Numbered from the stretch's first letter, positions 48,285 to 57,612 are shown. The stretch: DNA of 64,000 nucleotides from Bacillota bacterium (GCA_023459275.1 JAEWVC010000107.1:1-64000); one strand, 5' to 3'. Numbers and translations: made by a program. Notes: generated by a model from the letters alone, not told the origin.

Positions 48285-49087
48285 ACCCATTCACTTCCTT
48301 TTTTCTGTCTGCGGAACAAGCGGGAAAGGCCAGTCCGGGAATCCTTCTCTATCGCCGGCAGCGGCACATCCTCGCCCGAAAGGCGCCGTACAATGCGCTT
48401 GAGGGCTTCCTGCACATCGCCTTTGCCCTCAATGGCAGTCATGCGGGAAAGAAGATGCCTGTATACCTGGTCCGACTTGGGCACCACGCCCAAAAGGGGA
48501 AGATCCAGCATTTCCGCAACGGTTTTAGGGGAATACATATCGCCGGAGCGCACGAGCTCCGCCATTACCTGATTGATGATCAGCATGGGCCGCGGAAGGC
48601 CCTCTTGGGTGATCAAGCCGCATACCCGCTCCACGTCACGCATGGCCACATCGTCCGGCGTAGTCACCAGAATGGTATCATCCGCCGCGCCCAGCACGTT
48701 TTGAAACCCTCTTCCGATGCCAGCGGGGCAATCCACCAGCACATAATCGAACCTTCTTTTCAGCCGGAAGATGATGCGCCGGATATCCGCTGCCGTAACT
48801 TTTTCAGGCTCGCTCATCTGCGCCGCCGGCAGCAGGGAAAGCGTTGGATAGCGCCAATGGCTGACCAGCGCCTGCTTGAGCTTGCAGGCGCCCTTGATCA
48901 CATCCGTAAGGTCATAGGCGATATGGTTTTCCAGGCCGAGCATCACATCCAGGCTCCGAAGCCCGATGTCCGTATCCACCACCACCACCTGCTGCCCCCT
49001 GATGGCCAGGCCCACGGCAAGGGCAGCGGCAAGGGTGGATTTCCCTACGCCGCCCTTTCCGGAAGCGATCATCCAGGCCTGGCTCAT
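48278..49087 (-). CDS. minD: MinD-type septum-site ATPase
   Basis: A 269-residue deviant Walker-A ATPase. ASGKGGVGKSTL near residues 8-19, VDTDIGLRSLDVMLGLEN near 37-54 and DYVLVDCPAGIG near 113-124 are MinD hallmarks. The C terminus has an amphipathic basic helix (GLSRLFRRQKKGSEW) like the MinD membrane-targeting sequence. The start at 49087 is chosen because AAAGG is about nine bases upstream, while the first ATG abuts it. It lies between mrdA and rodA. Neither minC nor minE is adjacent, unlike the usual minC-minD-minE order, so its partner is unknown. Confidence 0.88.
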   Translation of the reverse strand: MSQAWMIASGKGGVGKSTLAAALAVGLAIRGQQVVVVDTDIGLRSLDVMLGLENHIAYDLTDVIKGACKLKQALVSHWRYPTLSLLPAAQMSEPEKVTAADIRRIIFRLKRRFDYVLVDCPAGIGRGFQNVLGAADDTILVTTPDDVAMRDVERVCGLITQEGLPRPMLIINQVMAELVRSGDMYSPKTVAEMLDLPLLGVVPKSDQVYRHLLSRMTAIEGKGDVQEALKRIVRRLSGEDVPLPAIEKDSRTGLSRLFRRQKKGSEWVC

Positions 49088-49106
49088 GCTGCACATCCTT
49101 TCCGGG

Positions 49107-51656
49107 TCACGGGGAGAGCTGGTTGCCGCCGGGCAAATCCGATTCTTCCGTACGCAGCGTCTTTTGATTCATATACCATTCAATGAACGCCCTGGCGGCC
49201 GGCGATGCCTCCGCACCGGAATAGCCGTTGGGGACAAAGGAGACAATGACGATCTCCGGGTTTTCATACGGAACGAAGGATACGAACCAGGAATGGTTTT
49301 CCAGGTCGATTTTGGAGTTTTCGGCCGTTCCCGTTTTTCCGCACATCTCATCTGTATAATCAAAATCCTTGAAATACTTGGCGGCTGTACCGCCATCATC
49401 CACCACGCCCTTCATTCCGGCCTTGATGTAGGGCAGGTACTGGTCAGCACCCTCGATGGTATTGACCAGGGTGGGTGTCCGCTGGCTGACGATCTCGCCG
49501 TCCGGAGAAATCACCGAGTCCACCAGCATCAGGTTATATACCTGGCCGCCATTGGCCACGGCCGCCACATACCTGGAAACGGCCGCCGGCGTCAGGAAGG
49601 TGATGCCTTGCCCGATAGCTGTCTGAATGGCATAGCTGCCGCCCCATTTGATGTCGTTGAGCTTGATATAAGCATCGCCGATAACAGCCTGCAGCCAGAC
49701 CATTTCCTTGGTCATGTTCAGTTCTTCCATCAGGATCACACGCATATTGGCAATCCAGGTCTCGCCCTCCGGGCCCTGGGTAGTGTTCACAGCCATGTCC
49801 ATCAGCCGCTTCACACAGCGGTTCAGGCGCTCGTCATCATACACGATGTTCCGGCTGGCGCCGAAATTTTTCAGGTGCGTCTTCAGGGCGTTGAACACGA
49901 TGATGGGAATGGACGTATCCTGATACGCCTCCCCCATGGCGCGGGTGGGGTCGTACAGCGTGCTCTGCGTGCCTACTACGCTGCGTTTTTCCCCCGGAAG
50001 ATCAATGCCCGTTTTGGAGGTAAGCCCCAAGAGCGAAGCGTATTTGTACATGGTGTCTGTAGAGCTGCGCTCGTACAGGCGGCTGCCCAGCGTGAAGAAG
50101 AAATAGTTGCAGGAGTTTTTGATCCCATCCACAATGGTTTGATTTTGGTGCTTCCAACGCTGATTCGCCGCGATCCAGCATTTGGGCGCCCGGGTGGGAT
50201 CATCCTCATATTTTGTAAACGGTCCCAAATCGCTGATTTCCTCAGTAACAGTCAGTTCCCCTTCCATCAGTGCGGCCAGACTGGTGCACATTTTGTAGAT
50301 GGAGCCGGGAGCTCCGCGGGCCTGGATGGCATAATTCATCAGCAGGTTCCTGGGGTCCGTGGCAATCTGTTCCGCCTCATCCCCCCCCGCGGTGAATGCG
50401 TTCAAGTCATAGGTGGGATAGTTGGCCATGGCCAGCACACGCCCCTGCATATCGACGACCATCAATACGCCATGCTCCGCCAGCTGGATAGGATATTTTT
50501 CCCAATCCCTGAGGCTGATGGCCTCCTTGTTGTTTTCCAGCCAGGATTGGTCCACCATCTTTTTCTCCTGGTTGGTGCGGGTGTTGTTAACGTTGTCGGC
50601 GATAGCCCTCTCTGCCTGCTGCTGGTAGCTGGCGATCAGCGTCAGCTTCACGTTGTTCCCGTCCTGCGGTTCCGTGGAGGAAAGCACCCGGGTCACTTTT
50701 CCCAGCCTGTCGCGTTCCAGTACCTTGTACCCCTGGCGGAGCGAAGAGTTCTGGGTCAGCCAATCCTCCATGGAAGATTCTACTCCGTCACGGCCGATGG
50801 TATCGTTGTAAGAATAGCCCTTGGCCTTCAATTCGGTCCACTTTTCCTGGGAATAGATCGCGCCTGTATAACCGATTATCTGGGCGGCCAGGGTGGATCT
50901 TGGATACACGCGCTTGGTGCCCATGGCGATCTCCATGCCCTGAAGAACCATGGACTGCGTTTCCACCTCGATTACCGTTTCATAGGCCACATCCTTGGCG
51001 ATGACGATGGGCTGTGAGTTGAACAGGTTCATCTGCATTTCGGAATACACGGCGATGATTTTCAGCATCAGTGTCTCGTCCGTGCCGTCGGGGATCTGAA
51101 ACCTGCCTTTCAGCCCCTGCAATCCGTTCACGCCCTCAATGCAGTCCTTGGCCGTGGGAAAGGATGTAGCGGTCAGATAGTGGTTGCTGCGCCACTGCCG
51201 CTCCCTCTCGGCAAGCACTGCATCGGAAACACCGCTGCCAAAGTTGAAGCGCCATTCCCCCGTCTCCGGATCGCGCTCAAAAACTGAGGAAAGAGATAGC
51301 TTTCCCCCATTCTTTTCAATGATATCGATGGTTTTTGTGATGGATTCTGTAAAGGCGGCGTAGTCGTCCTTGGAGTTCTGCGACCCATCCCTGTAAAAGG
51401 TGACGTTGTAAACGGACTCATCCTGGGCAAGGATCACAGAATCAGCATCGGTGATCATCCCGCGGCTGCCCCGCAGCGTCACAGTGGTGGTGCGCTTGCT
51501 TTCAGCCTGGGAGTTATATGCCTCCGATCCGTAAAGCTGCATATCCATCAGCCCGCGCAAAAGATAGGCAAAGATCGCAAGGATGATAAGGATGAAAAAC
51601 AGATACCTTCCGTTTGCCTGCAGAAAGGACCTCTCCTTCTCAGAACGGCTTGTCAA
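49107..51656 (-). CDS. mrdA: Penicillin-binding protein 2 (transpeptidase of the elongasome)
   Basis: An 849-residue class B PBP with one N-terminal transmembrane helix (about 18-36, YLFFILIILAIFAYLLRGL). The transpeptidase motifs are S-x-x-K (GSIYKMCTS, near 452), S-x-N (NSCNYFF, near 516) and K-T-G (CGKTGTAEN, near 773). The non-penicillin-binding dimerisation domain fills about 60-400. Length exceeds the 600-700 residues usual for PBP2, with extra sequence in the N-terminal half and in the insert between the second and third motifs. TTG at 51656 follows GAAAGGAGGG. It works with RodA and MreB-D for lateral wall growth. Confidence 0.93.
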   Translation of the reverse strand: MTSRSEKERSFLQANGRYLFFILIILAIFAYLLRGLMDMQLYGSEAYNSQAESKRTTTVTLRGSRGMITDADSVILAQDESVYNVTFYRDGSQNSKDDYAAFTESITKTIDIIEKNGGKLSLSSVFERDPETGEWRFNFGSGVSDAVLAERERQWRSNHYLTATSFPTAKDCIEGVNGLQGLKGRFQIPDGTDETLMLKIIAVYSEMQMNLFNSQPIVIAKDVAYETVIEVETQSMVLQGMEIAMGTKRVYPRSTLAAQIIGYTGAIYSQEKWTELKAKGYSYNDTIGRDGVESSMEDWLTQNSSLRQGYKVLERDRLGKVTRVLSSTEPQDGNNVKLTLIASYQQQAERAIADNVNNTRTNQEKKMVDQSWLENNKEAISLRDWEKYPIQLAEHGVLMVVDMQGRVLAMANYPTYDLNAFTAGGDEAEQIATDPRNLLMNYAIQARGAPGSIYKMCTSLAALMEGELTVTEEISDLGPFTKYEDDPTRAPKCWIAANQRWKHQNQTIVDGIKNSCNYFFFTLGSRLYERSSTDTMYKYASLLGLTSKTGIDLPGEKRSVVGTQSTLYDPTRAMGEAYQDTSIPIIVFNALKTHLKNFGASRNIVYDDERLNRCVKRLMDMAVNTTQGPEGETWIANMRVILMEELNMTKEMVWLQAVIGDAYIKLNDIKWGGSYAIQTAIGQGITFLTPAAVSRYVAAVANGGQVYNLMLVDSVISPDGEIVSQRTPTLVNTIEGADQYLPYIKAGMKGVVDDGGTAAKYFKDFDYTDEMCGKTGTAENSKIDLENHSWFVSFVPYENPEIVIVSFVPNGYSGAEASPAARAFIEWYMNQKTLRTEESDLPGGNQLSP

Positions 51657-51672
51657 ATGGATTTCCCTCCTT

Positions 51673-52233
51673 TCAGCCTGCTGCCTTCACACGTTCCCGC
51701 CTGCTGTACAGGCCAAGAAACTTGCGTACCGGCAGCATGACGATGCCGGTCACGGCGCAGGTATAGGCGACAGACCACGCCGCCCGTCCAAAGTGAAGCC
51801 ACCCAAGATCCACACCGCTCAGATAGATATACATTAAGTGGATGGCCTCAAACCAAACCATGTTAAACGCAACGCACAGCAGCGTCCGGAGCAAGGGGTT
51901 CCTATTGATGCCCAGCCTTCCCTGGCTGCGTTCCTGCTCCAGCCGCCTTTCCGTTTTATCGGAAAAGATCAGGCTGCCCAGCTGCGCGATGGCGGGATAA
52001 GCGATCAGATACAGGTTGGGGAGGCTGCCCGTCATGACCTCCGTCAATATGCCCGCAGTGCAGGCCATGCCGAAGGTGTAAAACTTGCTGTACGCCACAG
52101 TGACCACCGCGATCAAGGCAAACAGCAGATTGGGGGTGATCCCAAGCACAGCCAGATAGGGCATGATGCATACCTGGCTTAAGTATCCAACGATTACCAG
52201 CAGGAGTGTCCGCCATACCCTGCGCATGCTCAC
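51673..52233 (-). CDS. mreD: Rod shape-determining protein MreD
   Basis: A 186-residue membrane protein with five to six helices, the usual size of MreD. Visible helices are LLLVIVGYLSQVCIMPYLAVLG near 10-31 (with a proline break), LLFALIAVVTVAYSKF, and a helix containing ALLCVAFNMVWFEAIHLMYIY. It is recognised mainly by hydropathy and by its place between mreC and mrdA. The GTG start overlaps the mreC stop (GTGA); an ATG two codons later is an alternative. Confidence 0.85.
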   Translation of the reverse strand: MSMRRVWRTLLLVIVGYLSQVCIMPYLAVLGITPNLLFALIAVVTVAYSKFYTFGMACTAGILTEVMTGSLPNLYLIAYPAIAQLGSLIFSDKTERRLEQERSQGRLGINRNPLLRTLLCVAFNMVWFEAIHLMYIYLSGVDLGWLHFGRAAWSVAYTCAVTGIVMLPVRKFLGLYSRRERVKAAG

Positions 52234-53477
52234 TCATCCCCCTCAACGGTGAGCTGGTCCACGGAGAAGGTTGGCTCCGGCTCGGGGGTGGGCGTGGGCG
52301 TAGCCGGCGGTTCAGTAGCGGTCACGCTCTCCCCACTGCCGGGCACCTGATATTCCAGGTTTTCCCCTTGCTCAGGCGTCTGGCCGGGCTCCTGGGCCGG
52401 CGTTGGAGTCGGCTCCGCCCCCGGGGCCGGGGTTTCATCCGGGCCCAGGGTAGGCGTTGGCGTTCCAAAGGTGATGACGGTATCGCCAACCTGCAGGTTC
52501 GGGTAGGGCCTTGGTGTATCCAGAGCGATGAATTCATCTACGGAACTGGTATCGGCCCGCTGTTCCACCTCTTCGGCGTTGGGCTTGTACCGGAGGACGA
52601 TCACATATTCGATGTGCTGGAAGTCCACGATAGGCTCCACAACGATGTACTGTTTGTTGGCATCCATGCCCCTGGTACTCTCCCGGACGGTGCCGATGGG
52701 GATCCCTTTGGGGAAGGACATGCTCACGCCGGAAGTAACCACCGTGTCGCCGGGGCGCGGCAGATTGTTGGGCAGATAGTACATGCGGCACATAGGCTGG
52801 CCATCTTCACCCAGGGTGCCCCGCACCATGCCCTGGTCCCTGGAGCTCTCGATCAGCCCAGCGATGCTGGCATCGCTGTTGATGATGGAAAGCACCTTGG
52901 AGCTGTTGGCCGTCACTTTATAGGTGTACCCCACCAGCGCACCGGACATGGTGACCGCCATATAATCCTCAATGCCGTCGTTGGAGCCCTTGTTGATGTC
53001 AAAGACCGAGAAATAATTGTTGCTGTCCCGGCCAATCACCGTGCACATCACGGGATTCATGGCCTCGTTGGCGGACATCTCGTCGTAGAGGTCTTCATAA
53101 ACGGCCAGCTTCGTTTTTAATGCGTCCACCAGCATAGAATCATACATGAGCTGCACATTTTCAGTCACAACACGGTTGTACTCGTATTCAATGTTGCTGC
53201 GCAGCTTCAAAGAGCGCAGATAGTTGACCACCGCGTTGGTCACGGTGGAAAACAGGCCCTGCACCGGCGTCACCGCGCTGGCCACAGCATCGCCGGGGAT
53301 ATTCAGGAGCCTATTGTCAGGTTCCGGGATGATGCTGGCAAAGACCATCACGCCGATCACAATCAGCAAAAAGGCGCTGACGATCCAGGCCATAGTCTTT
53401 TTCAGCCCCGGCCTTTCCTTCTTTTCAGGCTCCACCTGGATCGGATTTTTATTTGCCCTTGGCTTTCTGATTCTCAT
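52230..53477 (-). CDS. mreC: Rod shape-determining protein MreC with a Pro/Thr-rich C-terminal tail
   Basis: A 415-residue MreC: a basic N terminus, one transmembrane helix (about 31-50), a coiled coil (about 85-120) and a beta-barrel periplasmic-side domain with VIGRDSNNYFSVFDINKGS near 139-157 and GDTVVTSGVSMSFPKGIPIG near 232-251. After about residue 330 comes an unusual 85-residue tail rich in Pro, Thr, Glu and Gly (TPTPTLGP, TPAPGAEPTPTPAQEP, ATPTPTPEPEP). Typical MreC proteins end near residue 280-330. It scaffolds PBP2 and RodA at the membrane. Confidence 0.92.
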   Translation of the reverse strand: MRIRKPRANKNPIQVEPEKKERPGLKKTMAWIVSAFLLIVIGVMVFASIIPEPDNRLLNIPGDAVASAVTPVQGLFSTVTNAVVNYLRSLKLRSNIEYEYNRVVTENVQLMYDSMLVDALKTKLAVYEDLYDEMSANEAMNPVMCTVIGRDSNNYFSVFDINKGSNDGIEDYMAVTMSGALVGYTYKVTANSSKVLSIINSDASIAGLIESSRDQGMVRGTLGEDGQPMCRMYYLPNNLPRPGDTVVTSGVSMSFPKGIPIGTVRESTRGMDANKQYIVVEPIVDFQHIEYVIVLRYKPNAEEVEQRADTSSVDEFIALDTPRPYPNLQVGDTVITFGTPTPTLGPDETPAPGAEPTPTPAQEPGQTPEQGENLEYQVPGSGESVTATEPPATPTPTPEPEPTFSVDQLTVEGDE

Positions 53478-53501
53478 GCCTCAGTCTACCTTCAAGTTTT
53501 G

Positions 53502-54527
53502 TCAATGGCGCAGGAAGCCGCTTTTGCCGATCCTGTGCAGGATCTCGATATTTTCGGCCAGATAGCCGATACCCATGGCGGCGCAATCCATGGGTTCCTT
53601 GGCCAGAAGTACGGGGATACCAAGTTCCGAGGCGATATACTGATCCATGCCGAACAGCAGCGAACCGCCCCCCGTAAGATGGATACCGTTGCGCATGATG
53701 TCGGAAGCCAATTCCGGGGGCGTCCGCTCCAGCACCCATTTGATGGCGGAAAGCACCGCCAGGCAGGGTTCGTCCAGTGCTTCGTGCACCTGCGCGGAGG
53801 AAATCTCCGTAGTTTGCGGAAGGCTTGTGATCAGGTCCCGGCCCCTGACCATGGCCCGCCTTGTTTCCTCCAGGGGCAACGCAGCGCCCAGGTCCATTTT
53901 GACATCCTCGGCCGTCCTGTCGCCGATGAGCATGTTGAATTCCTTTTTGATGAAATTGATGATGGCTTCGTCCATCTTCACGCCGCCCACGCGGATGGAG
54001 TGGGAAATCACCACCCCGCCCAGGGAAATGACGGCGACATCGGTGGTTCCCCCGCCGATATCCACCACCATGCTGCCCACCGGCTCGTATACCGGCAATC
54101 CTGAGCCGATGGCCGCGGCAAAGGGTTTATCGATAATGTGCACCTGGCGTGCCCCCGCCACCTTGGTGGCCTCGGTCACTGCGTGGCGCTCAATGGGTGA
54201 GATGCTGCAGGGAACGGTGATCAGCACCCGGGGCTTGATCAGGTGGGATACGCCGATAGCCTCTCTGATGAAGTAGCGGATCATCAGCTTGGTCATGTCA
54301 AAATCGGATATCACGCCTTCGCGCAGGGGATGGATATCCATGATCCCGCCTGTGACGCGCCCTTTCATGATCCTGGCTTCCTCACCGATGGCTTTCACGG
54401 CGCGCTTGTTATCGCTTTCCACCACCACCACGGTAGGTTCGCTGACCACAATGCCCTTCCCCCGAACGTAGACCAGGGTGTTGGACGTACCTAAATCAAT
54501 GCCGATGTCGGGCGCCACGATGGCCAT
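53502..54527 (-). CDS. mreB: Rod shape-determining actin homologue MreB
   Basis: A 341-residue bacterial actin. Phosphate 1 region DIGIDLGTSNTLVYVRGKGI near residues 7-26, phosphate 2 VVDIGGGTTDVAVISLGG near 157-174 and the adenosine region LTGGGSLLFGMDQYIA near 288-303 are complete. It polymerises on the inner membrane and directs the elongasome. It lies 20 bases after maf, so the two are likely cotranscribed. Confidence 0.96.
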   Translation of the reverse strand: MAIVAPDIGIDLGTSNTLVYVRGKGIVVSEPTVVVVESDNKRAVKAIGEEARIMKGRVTGGIMDIHPLREGVISDFDMTKLMIRYFIREAIGVSHLIKPRVLITVPCSISPIERHAVTEATKVAGARQVHIIDKPFAAAIGSGLPVYEPVGSMVVDIGGGTTDVAVISLGGVVISHSIRVGGVKMDEAIINFIKKEFNMLIGDRTAEDVKMDLGAALPLEETRRAMVRGRDLITSLPQTTEISSAQVHEALDEPCLAVLSAIKWVLERTPPELASDIMRNGIHLTGGGSLLFGMDQYIASELGIPVLLAKEPMDCAAMGIGYLAENIEILHRIGKSGFLRH

Positions 54528-54547
54528 AGCTACACATCCATTCCACT

Positions 54548-55138
54548 CTATCGAAGTACGTTCACACCGAACGATGCCAGCATCCTGCGCACCAGCGCCA
54601 TGGGCAGCCCCACCACATTGGATGCGCTGCCGCGTATCTCCTCCACAAACATGCCGCCGCTCCCCTGTATGGCGTATGCGCCCGCCTTGTCCATGGGCTC
54701 CCCGGTTTCCACGTATGCCCGGGCCAGCGCTTCGTCAAGGCTGGAAAAGCACACCTCTGTCCGCTCAAAGGCTGTTTCCCTTCCGCCGCCTAAGCCATCC
54801 AGCAGGCAGACGCCGGTATATACCTGGTGCCATCCGCCGGAGAGGGAGAGCAGCATATTTACCGCTTCCTCCCTGCTCCCAGGCTTGCCGAGAACGGACC
54901 CGCCCCTGGCTACCAGGGTATCGGCGGCCAGGATCAGCCGCTTGGGATACAGCGCAAGCGCGGCTTCCGCCTTCCGCTGTGCCAGAAGCAGCACACGTTC
55001 TTCAGGCGACCCCTGGCATGTTTCATCCACCTCGGGGGCGGCAATCTCAAAGGGCACGCCCATCAGGAAAAAAAGTTCCCTGCGCCGGGGGGACCCGGAA
55101 GCAAGAATCAGGGGCGTGCGCGCGTCGGTCGGCTGCAA
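54548..55138 (-). CDS. maf: Maf nucleotide pyrophosphatase
   Basis: A 196-residue Maf/HAM1-type pyrophosphatase that hydrolyses non-canonical or canonical nucleoside triphosphates (dTTP, UTP or modified forms) and affects septum formation. Signatures: LASGSPRRRELF near residues 10-21, EVDET near 36, AADTLVARGGSVLGKP near 66-81, and YVETGEPMDKAGAYAIQG near 136-153. The TTG at 55138 is chosen because GGAGG is nine bases upstream and the family's usual start PLILASGSPRR follows; a longer ATG reading would add 43 unrelated residues. Confidence 0.92.
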   Translation of the reverse strand: MQPTDARTPLILASGSPRRRELFFLMGVPFEIAAPEVDETCQGSPEERVLLLAQRKAEAALALYPKRLILAADTLVARGGSVLGKPGSREEAVNMLLSLSGGWHQVYTGVCLLDGLGGGRETAFERTEVCFSSLDEALARAYVETGEPMDKAGAYAIQGSGGMFVEEIRGSASNVVGLPMALVRRMLASFGVNVLR

Positions 55139-55175
55139 GAACTTTTCCCTCCATACGGCGGATGATGTTCCAAGT

Positions 55176-55181
55176 ATTATA
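55176..55181 (-). promoter_or_regulatory. Probable -10 box of the maf-mre-rodA operon
   Basis: A perfect TATAAT on the minus strand, 38 bases before the TTG start of maf. No good -35 is visible at 16-18 bases, so the call is tentative. Confidence 0.45.
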
Positions 55182-55234
55182 CCATACTCCCCCGCGCTTC
55201 GTACAGGCTTGCCGGAAAATGGCCGGCCAACCGC

Positions 55235-55275
55235 AAAACCCCAATGCCAGAAAATCCTTGCCGACATTGGGGTTT
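55235..55275 (-). terminator. Terminator of the rnf operon
   Basis: On the minus strand AAACCCCAATG (55275-55265) pairs with CATTGGGGTTT (55246-55236) and is followed by T. It is 26 bases after the rnfB stop. Confidence 0.8.
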
Positions 55276-55300
55276 CGTCACTTGTAAAAAGAGTATGACG

Positions 55301-56371
55301 CTACTGCACAGTATCCTTTGCCGGAGGCACGGCAGCCACGTAAGGCGTGGTGCCCACCTTGGCGAACTCATCCCGTACATGCTCGCGGACATTGAGCGTA
55401 ATGCACTTTTTCGGGCATTTGGCCACGCATTCGCCGCAGCCGGTACAGGCCTCGGTGACCTCGTGGGGCTGCTTGCGCTCACCGCTAATGGCCTCGAATT
55501 TGCAGGTCTTTTTGCAGATGGTGCAGCCGATGCAGGAGTTCTTGTCAATCTCCGCGATCATGCGGTTGTCGAAGTCGCCCCAGATGGCGCCGGTGGGACA
55601 GGTCTCCGCGCACATCATGCAGCCTACGCATTTATCCTTGTCGATGATTGGCAGGTGGTCCTTCATGGTGATGGCGTCAAATTTGCATTCCCTGAAGCAG
55701 ATCTCGCAGCCGATGCAGCCGGCCTTGCAGTTGTCGGACACCAGTTTCCCCTGCTCCGCTGCGCGGCACAGGAGCCTGACCGGCAGCTTTTCCGGCTGTA
55801 GATCCAGCACGTGCTTGGGGCAGACAGCCACACAGGCGCCGCAAGCCGTGCATTTGTCCGTATCCACCACGGCAATCATGCGCTGTTCATCAATATGAAT
55901 GGCATCAAACTTACAGGCTTTTACGCAGGTGCCAAGACCCAGACAGGCATAGTGGCAGGCCTTGTTGCCATCGGACACCAAGGTGGCAGCCACGCAGTCC
56001 TGGATGCCGGCATAATTGAACTTCGTCTTGCAGCGGTCCAGGCCGCCCTGGCAGATAACCTGCGCCACAAGGCGCTCCTTGGGGGCATCGGTTACCTCCA
56101 CGCCCAGGATCTTTGCAATTTTCTTGGCAAGCTCCGGCCCGCCCACAGGGCAGGCATCAATGGGTGCCTTGCCGGAAGCGATGGCCTCGGCCAGCGCATC
56201 GCAGCCGGGATAGCCGCAGCCGCCGCAGTTTGCGCCAGGCAACGCCTCCCTCAGCGCATCCTTCAAAGGGTTCCCCGGTACGGCGAACACCCTGGAAGTA
56301 ATAGTAAGAACAATGCCGAACAGCAGGCCCAATCCGCCAAGCACAACAGTGGCGGTCAGAATTCCGCTCAA
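55301..56371 (-). CDS. rnfB: Rnf complex subunit B (multi-cluster ferredoxin)
   Basis: A 356-residue iron-sulfur subunit, probably the entry point for electrons from reduced ferredoxin. One N-terminal membrane helix (about 4-24) is followed by the 4Fe-4S domain GANCGGCGYPGCDALAEAI near 47-65, then a long run of cluster motifs: GTCVKACKFDAI, CTACGACVAVCP, CIGCEICFREC, CVGCMMCAETCP, CIGCTICKKTC and CTGCGECVAKCP. This many clusters is typical of clostridial RnfB rather than the shorter gammaproteobacterial form. It is the last gene of the operon. Confidence 0.95.
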   Translation of the reverse strand: MSGILTATVVLGGLGLLFGIVLTITSRVFAVPGNPLKDALREALPGANCGGCGYPGCDALAEAIASGKAPIDACPVGGPELAKKIAKILGVEVTDAPKERLVAQVICQGGLDRCKTKFNYAGIQDCVAATLVSDGNKACHYACLGLGTCVKACKFDAIHIDEQRMIAVVDTDKCTACGACVAVCPKHVLDLQPEKLPVRLLCRAAEQGKLVSDNCKAGCIGCEICFRECKFDAITMKDHLPIIDKDKCVGCMMCAETCPTGAIWGDFDNRMIAEIDKNSCIGCTICKKTCKFEAISGERKQPHEVTEACTGCGECVAKCPKKCITLNVREHVRDEFAKVGTTPYVAAVPPAKDTVQ

Positions 56372-56386
56372 AATATCCGCCCCTTT

Positions 56387-56962
56387 CTAGCCGATGAGGC
56401 CCTTGAAGCCCAGGAAGGAGATAGCCATCAGGCCCGCGGTGATCAGCGCGCCGGGGAAACCATCCATCCATTTGGGCATCTTCGATACCGCCATCCGTTC
56501 GCGGATCGCGGAGAAAAGCACGATGGCCAGGGTAAAGCCCAGGGCCGAGCCCGCGCCGTTGACCACGGATTGCATCAGGTCGTAGCCCTTGGTCATATTC
56601 AAAACCGTAACGCCCAGCACCGCGCAGTTGGTGGTGATCAGCGGCAGGTAGACACCCAGCGCCTGGTAGAGGGAAAAGCTAAACTTTTTCAGCGCCATTT
56701 CCACCACCTGCACCAGCACGCCGATGACCAGGATGAAAGCGATGGTATACAGGTATTCCATTCCGAAGGGGATGAGCAAAAGCTGATAGACGATGTAGGT
56801 GATCAGGGAGGCCAGCGTCATGACAAAGGTGACGGCCATGCCCATGCCCAGCGCGGTCTCCAGCTTCTTGGAAACGCCCAGGAAGGGGCAGATGCCCAGA
56901 AACTGGGACATGACAAAGTTGTTTACAAGGATGGAGCCGATGAGTATCAGCAGATAAGTCAT
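56387..56962 (-). CDS. rnfA: Rnf complex subunit A
   Basis: A 191-residue membrane protein with six helices, the usual length. The N-terminal ILVNNFVMSQFLGICPFLGV (residues 11-30) and LPLITTNCAVLGVTVLN near 108-124 are family signatures; RnfA and RnfE are homologous and sit with opposite topology to form the ion and iron-sulfur core of the membrane complex. It overlaps rnfE by four bases and precedes rnfB by 15. Confidence 0.95.
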   Translation of the reverse strand: MTYLLILIGSILVNNFVMSQFLGICPFLGVSKKLETALGMGMAVTFVMTLASLITYIVYQLLLIPFGMEYLYTIAFILVIGVLVQVVEMALKKFSFSLYQALGVYLPLITTNCAVLGVTVLNMTKGYDLMQSVVNGAGSALGFTLAIVLFSAIRERMAVSKMPKWMDGFPGALITAGLMAISFLGFKGLIG

Positions 56963-57612
56963 TGCGCTTCCTCCTCTCCGGCGGCTTTTCTCGCCTTGCG
57001 CTTTTCAAAGGCGCTCACGGCCAAGTTTACCAGCGCCAGGAGGATGCCCAGCATGATGAACCCGCCGGGAGCCTGGCTGATGATGCCCATGGGGGACACG
57101 GATTCCGGAATGACCTGCGCGCCGAAAAAGGTTCCCTTGCCGATGATTTCCCGAAGGGACGCAAGCACCGTGATGGCCAGCGTAAAGCCGATCCCCATGC
57201 CCAGGCCGTCCATCACGGAGGCCAGCGGCTTGTTTTTGAAGGCGAAGGATTCGGCCCTTGCGAAGATGATGCAGTTGACCACGATCAAGGGGATGAAGAT
57301 CCCCAGCGTGGCGTCCAGGCTGGGCAAGAATGCCTTGATGCAAAGCTGCACGACGGTCACAAAGGAGGCGATGACCACAATGAAGCTGGGAATGCGCACG
57401 TTTTCGGGAATGATCTTGCGCAGGAGGGAAATCACCAGATTGGAGCAGACCAGCACCGCGGTGGTGGCCAACCCCATGCTGATCCCGTTGGCCGCCATGG
57501 TGGTCACGGCCAGGGTGGGGCACATGCCCAGCACCAGGCGGAAGGTTGGGTTTTCCTTCACAATGCCGTTGGCGAAAATGGTACTCAGCTTGAAAGAGCG
57601 GCCGTCAGGCAT
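56959..57612 (-). CDS. rnfE: Rnf complex subunit E
   Basis: A 217-residue integral membrane subunit with six helices. NGIVKENPTFRLVLGMCPTLAVTT near residues 15-38 (split for reading) and IPLIVVNCIIFARAESFA near 108-125 are typical RnfE/RsxE sequences, including the conserved cysteine in each half. A GGGGAGGTG ribosome site 7-9 bases before the ATG confirms the start. It begins inside the end of rnfD, leaving no room for rnfG, which lies between these genes in most clostridial rnf operons. Confidence 0.94.
   Translation of the reverse strand: MPDGRSFKLSTIFANGIVKENPTFRLVLGMCPTLAVTTMAANGISMGLATTAVLVCSNLVISLLRKIIPENVRIPSFIVVIASFVTVVQLCIKAFLPSLDATLGIFIPLIVVNCIIFARAESFAFKNKPLASVMDGLGMGIGFTLAITVLASLREIIGKGTFFGAQVIPESVSPMGIISQAPGGFIMLGILLALVNLAVSAFEKRKARKAAGEEEAQ

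Noticed and set aside
48966..51017. 683-codon plus-strand frame opposite mrdA
   Set aside because: It is the antisense of a PBP2 with all three catalytic motifs, and its composition is the usual antisense type.
57605..57612. A hidden or frameshifted rnfG between rnfD and rnfE
   Set aside because: The two genes overlap by eight bases and both ends are well conserved, so no room exists for even a remnant.
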